In this document: piece by piece, positions 7,387 through 14,360 of the stretch
How positions within the stretch are numbered: the first letter of the stretch is position 1
How the letters are laid out: each line of letters opens with the position of its first letter
Assembly (NCBI GenBank): GCA_905215765.1
Contig: CAJMRP010000033.1
Location: 1 to 18,403 of the forward strand
Source of the DNA: an uncultured bacterium
GTDB lineage: Bacteria; Actinomycetota; Coriobacteriia; Coriobacteriales; Coriobacteriaceae
Reading direction: 5' to 3'
Length of the DNA: 18,403 bases
The notes under the pieces: generated by a model
Told to the model about the DNA's origin: nothing
The model's database searches: none
The model's input: only the letters and a program-made list of their open reading frames with translations
Position numbers and translations under genes: made by a program

Positions 7387-8079
7387 CTAAATAGACGAGT
7401 CTTTAGACAGCTCAAAATAGTCGGGATGCAGGGCGATAACCGGGCCCTGCTCCTCGGGCATCAGGTGCAAGTGCGTCTCTGCCAGATAACTCGCCGCATC
7501 GGTATCGCCCCTCTTAATGGCCTCGAGAATCCGGCGATGCTGCCGACGAATCGGCTCCCAATTCAGATCCTGCGACACCATACGCAACCAGTTGTATCGC
7601 TCAAAATGCGTGTTGATGCTCTTCATCCAATCCCACAACATGTGACGACCGGCAATCTCAAAACATGTCTCATGGAACAGGTTATCCAGGTCAAAGAAGC
7701 GGCGCGTTTCGCCATGGTCGAGCGACTCGGACTCGGTAAGAATCTGCTCAAGCCGCTGCTTTTGCTCGGGCGAGGCGGCCGAACAGCATTTAATAAGCAC
7801 GCTTCTCTCGAGCTTCTCGCGCAAAAAGCAGGCGTTCTCGGCGCGCTCCATGCTGATTTTCGAGACATAGGTGCCGCTTTTGGGACGCGTTTCCACCAGC
7901 TCCTGCTCACGCAGGCGCACAAATGACTCGCGAATGGGCGTGCGCCCGATTCCCGTCTCCTTTTCCAGACCAATCGCCGAAAGGCGCGTGCCGGGCTTGA
8001 GCTCGGCATAGATAATCTTGGATCGTAATGCGTTGTATGCCTGATCTTGCAGGCTCTGATAATGCTGGTGCTGTTCCAT
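7387..8079 (-). CDS. GntR-family regulator, FadR/FCD subfamily
   Basis: Repressor or activator of 230 residues; start at the ATG at 8079 (MEQHQHYQ), preceded by GAGGG. An upstream ATG at 8124 is in frame but less likely. Residues 10-74 form the winged helix (YNALRSKIIYAELKPGTRLS, GRTPIRESFVRLREQELVETRPKSGTYVS). Residues 80-205 are an all-helical FCD ligand domain with the usual metal/ligand positions: Asp132 and His136 (FDLDNLFHE), His181 (QHRRILEAIKRGD) and His203 (ETHLHLMP). Such proteins typically control use of gluconate, uronates or other carboxylic acids. No target gene is adjacent on the same strand; the divergent neighbour is an AAA+ ATPase 520 bp away. The natural ligand cannot be told from the sequence. 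Confidence 0.92.
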   Translation of the reverse strand: MEQHQHYQSLQDQAYNALRSKIIYAELKPGTRLSAIGLEKETGIGRTPIRESFVRLREQELVETRPKSGTYVSKISMERAENACFLREKLERSVLIKCCSAASPEQKQRLEQILTESESLDHGETRRFFDLDNLFHETCFEIAGRHMLWDWMKSINTHFERYNWLRMVSQDLNWEPIRRQHRRILEAIKRGDTDAASYLAETHLHLMPEEQGPVIALHPDYFELSKDSSI

Positions 8080-8223
8080 AAAGCCCTCGGATAAACCCTC
8101 GGTTAGTCGAATACCACCATGCAATACTATCGCATCGACACGCCCCAGCTCCCAATCAGTCTTTTTGGGACGGGGCTCTTTTAGCTACCCTGGCCCGCAG
8201 ATCGGCCCCCTTGCCACAAAAGT

Positions 8224-8361
8224 GGCCCATCTACTACGTTAACACGGATAGCCTCGGCCATACCGAAAACCGTGAAAACAAAACCGCAGGTAGACAGCTT
8301 GTCGATTTTCGAAAAAGCCGGCTATGGTTGACCTCTGCGGCTTAAACGTAGTAGATAGGCC
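8224..8361. repeat. Paired inverted motif ATCTACTACGTT, 100 bp apart
   Basis: ATCTACTACGTT at 8229-8240 is the exact reverse complement of 8345-8356, and similarity extends to GGCC..TTAA outside and inside (8224-8242 versus 8342-8361, with small differences). Inside lie a second inverted pair, CCGCAG (8284-8289) with CTGCGG (8335-8340), and the palindrome TTTTCGAAAA (8306-8315). The 520-bp gap between the GntR start and the ATPase start holds no convincing ORF; this dyad and the repeat array below are its only structure. Confidence 0.55.
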
Positions 8362-8500
8362 CTATTCGTGGCACAGCACTACTCCATCCCAAATTGGCAC
8401 CCCGAGCCCTCGTGAGTTGCCAACAAGCTGTTCGACCAGCGCTTTATCCGCGCGGCATCTGGAAAATAGCACCACCGCAAAACCCGCGAGTAGCGCTTAC

Positions 8501-8580
8501 TTTGCTATATCTCACTATACTTTGCTATATCTCACTATACTTTGCTATATCTTGCTATACTTTGCTATATCTTGCTATAT
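8501..8580 (+). repeat. Four 20-bp (eight 10-bp) tandem repeats upstream of the AAA+ gene
   Basis: The block reads as four 20-mers. Units one and two are identical (TTTGCTATATCTCACTATAC); unit three changes the middle to CTTGCTATAC; unit four ends in CTATAT. Each 20-mer is itself two related decamers with the consensus yTTGCTATAy, so the period equals about one helical turn. Every unit contains -10-like hexamers (TATATC, TATACT) and TTGCTA, which can serve as a -35 at 18-bp spacing. The array stops 7 bp before the AAAGGTGA ribosome binding site of the ATPase gene. Confidence 0.92.
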
Positions 8581-8600
8581 CTTGAGCAAAGGTGACTCAC

Positions 8601-9692
8601 ATGCAAACAAACCCTTTTAAGCCCACAGCAGGTAAAACACCTCCCACGATTATCGGCCGCGAAGATGTGCTCGAAGAATTCAATGAGGGCCTCACCAACG
8701 GGCCTGGTGCCCCTGGGCGCCTAATGCGCATAGCCGGCGTCCGTGGAACGGGCAAGACGGTCCTCCTTGACGAGTGCTCACGTTTGGCGCAAAGCCGTGG
8801 CTGGACGGTCATAAAAGAGGTCGCAACCGAGGGACTTTGCCAGCGCATTCTCGAACAGCTGCAGCCCAAATTCCAGGCCAAGCACGCCAGATTTGAGCCC
8901 ACCGTAGCTGGCATATCCATCGGCAGCATAGACATTGAGCGAATCGGCCCATCGCTACGCGACGCCATGAGACAGACAATATCCAAGAATGGAAACGCCC
9001 TGCTCATCACTCTCGACGAGGTTCAGGACGCAGAGCTCGATGAGGTCCGAACGCTCTCCATTGCGATTCAGCAGGTTATCGACGAAGACCTTGATATCGC
9101 CTTTGTTTTTGCGGGTCTGCCTTCGATGATTGAAAGCATCATCAACGGAAAGACACTTGCGTTTTTGCGCCGCGCCCTCCCCTTTGACCTGAAGGCTGTG
9201 GCAGTAACCGAAGTGTTGTATTCCCTCGAGGAAACCATTGAAGCGTCTGGCATGGAGTTGCAGCCAGGTATTGCCGGCCAACTTGCCGAGGCAACGCAAG
9301 GTTATCCTTTCATGATCCAACTCGTTGGATACTACGCATGGCAGTTGGCAAGACGCGCACATACACCGATTATTGGAGAAGAAGAAGCCGAGCGCGGCAT
9401 TGCAACGGCACGCGAACGCTTCTGTGCCATGGTGATTGAGCCCGCGCTACAGCGCATTCCGCCCACGTGCATCGCTTATCTGCTGAGCATGGCATCTTTG
9501 GGGCAGACGAGCTCGACCAGCATGGTTGCCGATGCCCTAAACAAAACGCCTCAACAGGTGAGTTCCGTCCGCAGCCGCCTGTTAAGAGAATCGATTATCG
9601 AGGCTCCCTCGTACGGCAAGGTCTCATTTGCCATCCCCTACATGCGCGACTACCTCTACGAGCACAAAGCCGAACTGGAAGTTGAACTGTAG
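8601..9692 (+). CDS. AAA+ ATPase with Orc1/Cdc6-like fold and C-terminal winged helix
   Basis: A 363-residue ATPase of unknown cellular role. The ATG at 8601 is preceded by AAAGGTGA at 6-nt spacing; a GTG at 8592 lies inside that site and is less likely. Motifs: IIGRED at 17-22, Walker A GVRGTGKT at 46-53, Walker B LLITLDE at 134-140, a sensor-1-like FVFAGLP at 168-174, a helical lid (about 220-275), and a C-terminal winged helix (about 285-355, including TSMVADALNKTPQQVSSVRSRL). The domain order matches archaeal Orc1/Cdc6-like and related bacterial ATPases that bind DNA or act in mobile-element biology. Its GC content looks lower than that of its neighbours, in keeping with transfer. It lies directly downstream of the repeat array and upstream of a palindrome array and a dead integrase. 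Recognised to family level only. Confidence 0.85.
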   Translation: MQTNPFKPTAGKTPPTIIGREDVLEEFNEGLTNGPGAPGRLMRIAGVRGTGKTVLLDECSRLAQSRGWTVIKEVATEGLCQRILEQLQPKFQAKHARFEPTVAGISIGSIDIERIGPSLRDAMRQTISKNGNALLITLDEVQDAELDEVRTLSIAIQQVIDEDLDIAFVFAGLPSMIESIINGKTLAFLRRALPFDLKAVAVTEVLYSLEETIEASGMELQPGIAGQLAEATQGYPFMIQLVGYYAWQLARRAHTPIIGEEEAERGIATARERFCAMVIEPALQRIPPTCIAYLLSMASLGQTSSTSMVADALNKTPQQVSSVRSRLLRESIIEAPSYGKVSFAIPYMRDYLYEHKAELEVEL

Positions 9693-9711
9693 AAACGGCA
9701 ACTGCCCTGCA

Positions 9712-9839
9712 AGACGAAAACCGTTTTCGTACGGATTTAAAGCAGACGTAAACGATTTTCGTCTTGATTTGCGTACGGAATTAAGACGTAAATTGCGCTT
9801 TCGTACGCTTATTACCAGACGCAAATTGTTTTCGTCCGG
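9712..9839. repeat. Four degenerate palindromes AGACGnAAA..TTTCGT
   Basis: Units start at 9712, 9744, 9784 and 9817, with a fifth half-unit (AGACGAAAAG) at 9857; spacings are 32, 40, 33 and 40 bp, near three and four helical turns. The first unit contains a perfect 8+1+8 palindrome, ACGAAAAC-C-GTTTTCGT; the others are degenerate. They start 20 bp after the ATPase stop and run into the 3' end of the integrase reading frame. They could be binding sites for the ATPase, integrase arm sites or old transposon ends. Confidence 0.7.
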
Positions 9840-11135
9840 CCATGCGTCCCCAATCTAGACGAAAAGAGCCCCGAGCTCGTATTGAACTGCATCCCAATTC
9901 TTGGACGGGCGCCGATGCCCTGATCTCTGCCATGTCGAGGTGCGAGATCAAATCCTTGGCGCGCTCGCCGGAGTGGTATGCCTTGTTCGGCGCCACCTTC
10001 CTGTAGAGCTTCTTGAGCTTCGTCTTCCCCTTGTTGCCCGGCGGCATCTCCGTCTCAGGTGGCAGCCCTAGGAAGGACAGGACGCCGGGCAGGTCGCACA
10101 GCATCACGTCCTCGATGTCGGCCTTGGCCGCCAGGTCGACGACTCTCTGCGCTGTCGGCGAGATGTTCGGGGTGCTGCTACCGCCCGCTGGTTCGGAAGC
10201 TGGCGGGCAGTAGCGGGCAGTAGCGGCAGTAGCGGTGTGGCTCGATAGGCCCGAATATCCGTAAGGAAGGTGCTCGCTCTCATATGTGCTGATATGCCTC
10301 GCCTCGCGAACCTTGGGATGCTTCCTGAGGTAATCCCTCAATTCGAGCCACTCTTTATGCTCATAACGCTTCGAAATCGTTTCCCCGTCGACAGTTTCCT
10401 TCACATAATGGTATGTTCGAACGCCTTCGAACTTGCCGAACCCGTTCTCGACGCTGAAGTTTCTGAACCAGCGCGAAAACCCATTCAGGTCCATGAAGTT
10501 GACTTGGGGATGCCTGTCTTTCGTTCGTTCGAATGAGTGAACGAGCGGAGTGCCTTTGACTTGTTCCAGGCCGAAGGCTTCCATTTCGCGGGCCTGCTCC
10601 TTTTTCCAGAATTCGAGATACGACGTCAGCGTCTCGCTTATCGAGATCCTCCGCACGCTTTTCTTGCTTTTGGGCGAGCGAACGCTTCGATCGGCCGCGA
10701 ACTGCTGCTCAATGAGGATGCTTCTGTTCTCGACGGAGACATCGGACCACGTCATCCCGAGGGCTTCTGCCCTTCTCATGTCGGTGTCGAGCATGAGCAT
10801 CACGCATGTGATGTGCGCGTCCGGTTCTCGATTGAGTAGGATGTCGAGTAGGCGAGCGGCGTGATGGTTCCTTCGCGGTTGTCGTGGAACTTTTTTGCGT
10901 ACGAGCCGACGGTGTCCCTCGATTTTTGGACGTAGGTGCCGCTGTTGAGTTCTGCCTTGTAGGCTTCGAGTGCGGCGTCGACCTCTCGGCTTTTGGTGGT
11001 ATGTATGGTCTGCCACGGCGAATAGCGGTATTTGCCCGTGACCGGATCCTTGCCGAGGCTGTGACGGTAGCGCCACGTGTATTTGTCGCGGCGTTGCTTC
11101 GTTCCTTTGCCTATGACGAGAGGTCGGTCGTTCAT
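9781..11135 (-). pseudogene. Broken tyrosine integrase with internal deletion, frameshift and foreign tail
   Basis: The gene starts at the ATG at 11135 (AAGGAA upstream) with a typical phage-integrase N-terminus (GTKQRRDKYTWRYRHSLG, a linker, then TVGSYAKKFHDNREGTITPLAYS). Around 10,840-10,860 the frame is lost: the next recognisable segment, LLDILLNREPDAHITCVML and then DTDMRRAEALGMTW with the first catalytic Arg, lies in another frame, and the core-binding domain of roughly 80-90 residues expected between them is missing. Catalytic similarity continues through SPKSKKSVRRISIS to WFRNFSVENGFGKFE (about 10,430). The Leu-Arg-His-Thr box and catalytic Tyr are absent; instead about 200 residues of unrecognised, charged sequence follow and run into the palindrome array. 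Its neighbour on the other side is a tRNA attachment scar. It must be inactive as a recombinase. Confidence 0.8.
10203..10235. repeat. Short 10-bp tandem repeat in the integrase tail
   Basis: GCGGGCAGTA occurs at 10203-10212 and 10213-10222, followed by a 9-bp version (GCGGCAGTA, 10223-10231) and a partial fourth. Since the unit is 10 bp, a change in copy number would shift the frame of the overlapping minus-strand ORF. Confidence 0.7.
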
Positions 11136-11208
11136 CGTGTTCCTTGCCTGAAGTGCCTGAGAATCGCGCTCGGTTGCGCGGAATGGCGCAAAGGGCTGGG
11201 GCGGGTGG

Positions 11209-11260
11209 GCATTACCCTTGGTGGTGGGCCCTGCGTGGGGTCACACCCCAAGGGTAATGC
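11209..11260. repeat. 13-bp perfect stem between integrase and tRNA scar
   Basis: GCATTACCCTTGG (11209-11221) pairs exactly with CCAAGGGTAATGC (11248-11260) around a 26-nt loop. There is no T-tract on either side. It lies 73 bp upstream of the integrase start, where an excision-factor or integrase operator, or part of attP, would be expected. Confidence 0.7.
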
Positions 11261-11416
11261 TCCGCCTGACCGCTTTCAAGCTCGTTGTGGGTCGAATTTG
11301 GGTCGAATTATTCCGCGTACTTTTCTTTCGTAAATCTATGAAAACATCAAATGACCTGGAGTTATATTGACTTCAATTTGGATCGAAATGTCTGAATGAA
11401 ACAACGTCGTAGCGAC

Positions 11417-11461
11417 CTCATAACCCGAAGGTCGGTGGTTCAAATCCGCCCCCCGCGACCA
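11417..11461 (+). other. 3' half of initiator tRNA-Met: att site scar
   Basis: The sequence starts exactly at the anticodon loop (CTCATAA, anticodon CAT) and continues CCCGAAGGTCG, a complete T arm (GGTGG-TTCAAAT-CCGCC), acceptor strand CCCCGCG, discriminator A and CCA. The CTCATAACCC pattern is characteristic of the initiator tRNA. The preceding bases (TAGCGAC) cannot form the anticodon stem, so the 5' half is absent. A terminator follows at 11471. An integrase gene next to a 3' tRNA fragment starting at the anticodon loop is the hallmark of Campbell-type integration into tRNA genes. Confidence 0.85.
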
Positions 11462-11470
11462 TGAAACTTC

Positions 11471-11502
11471 AGGTCGGAAGCATAAAAGCTCCCGACCTTT
11501 TT
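11471..11502 (+). terminator. Rho-independent terminator of the former tRNA-fMet gene
   Basis: AGGTCGGAAGC (11471-11481) pairs with GCTCCCGACCT (11488-11498) with one mismatch, followed by TTTTTCTTT. It starts 10 nt after the CCA end, where a tRNA terminator is expected, and so marks the DNA to its right as original chromosome. The stretch from here to 11720 contains no gene I can support. Confidence 0.85.
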
Positions 11503-11720
11503 CTTTGTCTAGGGGTTTCGGCATCTCTCGTTCTTTGGGTACCTCGAGGCGGGCAATCAGATAGATGCTTACGAGTATCATAGGGTCTTTTTACGTCGCG
11601 GTCGTGTCTCGTACTGGTGCGCCGCTCTTTGTGGGACGTGTCACTTTGTCATAGGTTGTCCGGCGGCGGGGCGCAGGTCGTTCCCCGTGGCGTCGCTCCT
11701 TTCGACGCTACGCTGCCTGG

Positions 11721-12029
11721 CTACTCGTTCCACTGGTGCTTTTTCATGTCGACGCAGCCGTTGTCTCGGAAGGCGACTCCTTCCTCCGTCAGTAGTGCTC
11801 GCTGGTCGGGGAAGTTTGGCGCGAGGCGTCCCGCGTGGTTGACGACGCGGTGGCAGGGATAATCGCCGTAGCGATCCGCCTCGCTCAGCACCGCTCCGAC
11901 CAGGCGAGAGTTTTTCTCCCTGCCGATGAGGCGCGCTATCTGACCGTACGAGGCGACGCATCCGGCCGGAATCTCTGCCACGACGGAGAGAATCTCATAA
12001 ACCAAATCTTCGTCCAGGACTTTTCCCAT
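11721..12029 (-). CDS. MGMT-family (alkyltransferase-like) protein
   Basis: A 102-residue protein consisting only of the DNA-binding/active-site domain of O6-alkylguanine-DNA alkyltransferases. Seen: the helix-turn-helix region with IPAGCVASYGQIARLIG, the Arg finger in SRLVGAVLSEA (Arg42), the active-site motif PCHRVV with Cys59, and LLTEEGV. Short size and the segment after PCHR (NHAGRLAPNFPDQRALL rather than GY.GG...K) resemble alkyltransferase-like proteins, but those have Trp in place of the Cys. It may therefore still accept alkyl groups. Start at the ATG at 12029 with GGGAG upstream. Separated by about 170 bp from the CBS gene on the same strand. Confidence 0.88.
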   Translation of the reverse strand: MGKVLDEDLVYEILSVVAEIPAGCVASYGQIARLIGREKNSRLVGAVLSEADRYGDYPCHRVVNHAGRLAPNFPDQRALLTEEGVAFRDNGCVDMKKHQWNE

Positions 12030-12203
12030 CGTATCGCTCCCGTGTTCGCTTTTGCCTTCGGGGGCGCGGCGCCGATCACCCGTGCTGCGATTTTCGCAGC
12101 TCCCCTTACCGAAGCATCGAGGGAAAGCGCGTGCGTGTCAAGGTTGTCTGGTCCAGTTGCTGGCTCGATGCCTCGAGATGTTCGCCTCAAGTGCGACCTG
12201 CCC

Positions 12204-12710
12204 CTATTGGAAAAGGATGCCGAAGATGTATTTGGTGATGGCGGAGCGGCGGATGACCCCCACGAGTTTGCCCTCGTCATCAACCACAGGAAGCTTCTTG
12301 AACTTCTTCTTCGCCAGCAGCGCGGCGACGCGGGCGATGCTCTGCTCGGGACGGGCACACACTACCTGGCGCGTCGCGAAATCCATGACGCAGCGATCCT
12401 TCAGGTCTTCGATGCGCTGCTCAAGGCTCTGATCGTCGAAGTACAGCATGGACGCGTCGCCGCCCGTGAAGATGGTGTGAGCGCGATGCTGCGCGATGGC
12501 TCCCATGACATCGCCGTCGGAGATGAACCCGACCACCTGGTTGCGCTCATCGATTACGGGCATGCTGCTCACCTCGTTTTCGGCGAGCATGCGCACCACG
12601 TCGGAAATCGTGCAATCCTGCGTGCAGGTGAACGGCTCTTCAATCATGATGCTCGAAACGGGCGTCCCCTCGAGCTCGAGCGGGATGCGCTCGGACAGAA
12701 TCTCGGACAT
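12204..12710 (-). CDS. Protein of two CBS domains
   Basis: A 168-residue protein that is almost only a tandem CBS (Bateman) module: first domain at about 19-70 (SSIMIEEPFTCTQDCTISDVV, SSMPVIDERNQVVGFISDGDVM), second at about 103-162 (DFATRQVVCARPEQSIARVA, FKKLPVVDDEGKLVGVIRRSAI). Such modules bind adenine nucleotides and regulate partner proteins; there is no attached catalytic or DNA-binding domain here. The start codon lies 3 bp after the stop of the MFS gene, with GGAGG inside the end of that gene, so the two are translationally close and in one operon. Which protein it controls cannot be told; the adjacent transporter is one candidate. Confidence 0.9.
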   Translation of the reverse strand: MSEILSERIPLELEGTPVSSIMIEEPFTCTQDCTISDVVRMLAENEVSSMPVIDERNQVVGFISDGDVMGAIAQHRAHTIFTGGDASMLYFDDQSLEQRIEDLKDRCVMDFATRQVVCARPEQSIARVAALLAKKKFKKLPVVDDEGKLVGVIRRSAITKYIFGILFQ

Positions 12711-12713
12711 CGC

Positions 12714-14153
12714 TTATGCCTCCTTCGTTTTCGGTGCGGTTTTCTTGGTGCGCACGCTGAATATGGCGCAGATAAGGGAAACGAGGCCGATTGCCGCGCA
12801 CACCTTGTAAGCGACGCCCGCGCCCACGGCGGTGGCTACTTGGATGCTCGCATCGACGCCGGCCGACGCGGTGACGCTTGTCATGACCGTGATGATGAGC
12901 GCCGTGCACAAACCGCCGGCGACCTGGCGGCCGGTGTTCGCGATGGCGTTGCCGTGGGCGATCATGTCATTTTTCAAGGCATTGACACCCCATGTGTTCA
13001 CCGGCATGTTCGCGAGCGACTGGCCGGCGGACTGCAGCATGCAGAACAGCGCAACCACCAAGATGGGCGTGTTTACCGTCGAAAGCGAGAGCAGGAACAG
13101 GGCGCCGGTCATGAGGGCCAGGCCGACGATCGAGATGGCACGCGGACCGAACTTGTCGAACACCACGCCGGAGATAGGGCTGATGATGATGCCCACCGCC
13201 GCGGCGGGAAGCATGGCCATACCGGTTTCGAAGGCCGAAGCGCCAAGCGAGGTTTGCAGCAGCAACGGCAACAGCGTGTTGGTGACCAGGCATGCGGCGT
13301 TGATGAGCGTGACGATGATGGCGGCCACGCGGAACTCGCGCGTCTTGAGCGTGCCCAGTTGAAGCAGCGGGTCCTCGATTTTGCCCTGGCGTACGACGAA
13401 CAGCACCAAGCACACGACACCCGCGACGATCGAGCCGAGCACCACGGGGTTGCCCCAACCCATCGACGAGGCGCTCGAGAACCCGTAGAGAAGTCCGCCG
13501 AAGGCGATGGTGGAGACGACGACCGAGGGCAGGTCGAGCTTGGGGTTCTTCAGCTCGCCCACGTTTTTCAGCATGAACACGCCCAGCACCAGCACGAGAA
13601 TTGCGAGGGGGACGATGGCGCCGATCATGGTGCGCCAGCCGTACGTGTCGATCACCGCACCGCCTACGACGGGGCCGACCGCGGGACCCGCCGACATGAC
13701 GATGCCCGCCATGCCCATAGCCGTTCCTCGTTTCTCGACGGGGAACACCAGCATGGGAACCACCGAGACAAGCGGCATGAGCACGCCTGAGCCCGCCGCT
13801 TGCAACACGCGACCGATGATGAGGAACAGGAAATCAGGGGCTGCGGCGCACAGCAGCGTGCCCAGCGCGAACACCAGCGTCGCCCCGAAGAATAGCGCGC
13901 GGGTGCTGAACTTGTCGATAAGGAACGCCGAAACGGGGACCATGATGCCGCTCACCAGCGGGTATATGGACATGATCCACTGGGCAGTCGAGGCATCGAT
14001 GGCGAAATCGGACATGATGACCGGCAGCGCAGGCGACATCACCGTTTGGTTCAGTAGCGCCAAGAAGGCACCCAGGACGACGACCGCGACGATGCGGATC
14101 TGGGTACCGGTAATGCGCCCATTGGCGGGCGCGACCGTACAATTATCAGACAT
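12714..14153 (-). CDS. MFS exporter, DHA2 (EmrB/QacA) family
   Basis: A 479-residue inner-membrane drug:proton antiporter with about 14 transmembrane helices, typical for DHA2. Diagnostic segments: TM1 LNQTVMSPALPVIMSDFAI, AQWIMSIYPLVSGIMVP, the GRVLQAAGSG motif, and motif C near residues 150-166 (MSAGPAVGPVVGG), found in antiporters. The central LDLPSVVVSTIAFGGLLYGFSS matches the extra helices of this family. Start at the ATG at 14153 with AAGGAAG upstream. It is the first gene of an MFS-CBS operon, read from a sigma70-type promoter at 14361-14389 through a leader of about 200 nt. The exported compound is not identifiable. Confidence 0.93.
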   Translation of the reverse strand: MSDNCTVAPANGRITGTQIRIVAVVVLGAFLALLNQTVMSPALPVIMSDFAIDASTAQWIMSIYPLVSGIMVPVSAFLIDKFSTRALFFGATLVFALGTLLCAAAPDFLFLIIGRVLQAAGSGVLMPLVSVVPMLVFPVEKRGTAMGMAGIVMSAGPAVGPVVGGAVIDTYGWRTMIGAIVPLAILVLVLGVFMLKNVGELKNPKLDLPSVVVSTIAFGGLLYGFSSASSMGWGNPVVLGSIVAGVVCLVLFVVRQGKIEDPLLQLGTLKTREFRVAAIIVTLINAACLVTNTLLPLLLQTSLGASAFETGMAMLPAAAVGIIISPISGVVFDKFGPRAISIVGLALMTGALFLLSLSTVNTPILVVALFCMLQSAGQSLANMPVNTWGVNALKNDMIAHGNAIANTGRQVAGGLCTALIITVMTSVTASAGVDASIQVATAVGAGVAYKVCAAIGLVSLICAIFSVRTKKTAPKTKEA

Positions 14154-14215
14154 AAGCTTCCTTCGTATCTATTCGATTCTTCGCCGAAGGCGCGCCGGCC
14201 CACGGGCGAAATAAC

Positions 14216-14236
14216 ATGCACGTGCTATGCGTGCAT
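14216..14236. promoter_or_regulatory. Dyad ATGCACG-n7-CGTGCAT upstream of the MFS gene
   Basis: Perfect 7-bp inverted repeat with a 7-bp spacer, 63 bp before the MFS start and inside its leader. A wider pair, CGTATCT (14164-14170) with AGATACG (14238-14244), brackets it. It may be an operator or an RNA hairpin; no dedicated regulator gene is adjacent. Confidence 0.4.
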
Positions 14237-14349
14237 CAGATACGACAGGAAGAAAGCGGCTGCTCAGAGCGCACTTGGGGAACAACAGGAGAGGCCCCGT
14301 ATACCAGGGGCCGCCGAATTGCGATGTATGCTTTGGTCAAATCCTTCAT
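14236..14349 (-). CDS. Possible leader peptide (37 aa) before the MFS gene
   Basis: An ORF of 37 codons (MKDLTKAYIAIRRPLVYG...) starts about 12 bp after the -10 element of the promoter, so its message would be nearly leaderless, and has no Shine-Dalgarno site. Codons 12-19, including two consecutive Arg codons, lie over the hairpin GGCCCC (14293-14298) / GGGGCC (14307-14312). Position and content suggest a translation-dependent attenuator for the exporter, but no homology is recognised and it could be chance. Confidence 0.3.
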   Translation of the reverse strand: MKDLTKAYIAIRRPLVYGASPVVPQVRSEQPLSSCRI

Positions 14350-14360
14350 AGCGGGGAGGT

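Noticed and set aside
8501..8580. CRISPR array
   Set aside because: The repeats are directly adjacent without unique spacers and no cas genes are present; this is a tandem repeat.
9712..9839. Rho-independent terminators of the ATPase gene
   Set aside because: The palindromes are AT-rich, repeated and lack GC stems with T-tracts, so they do not look like terminators.
11690..11708. Hairpin GCGTCG/CGACGC after the MGMT-like gene
   Set aside because: Only a 6-bp stem and no T-tract on the minus strand.
12084..12100. Hairpin GCTGCGA-TTT-TCGCAGC after the CBS gene
   Set aside because: A perfect 7-bp stem but with no T-tract on the coding strand; not enough to call a terminator.
11835..13790. Plus-strand ORF of 651 codons opposite the MGMT, CBS and MFS genes
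   Set aside because: It spans three real genes on the other strand and yields a His/Asp/Arg-rich sequence typical of antisense frames.
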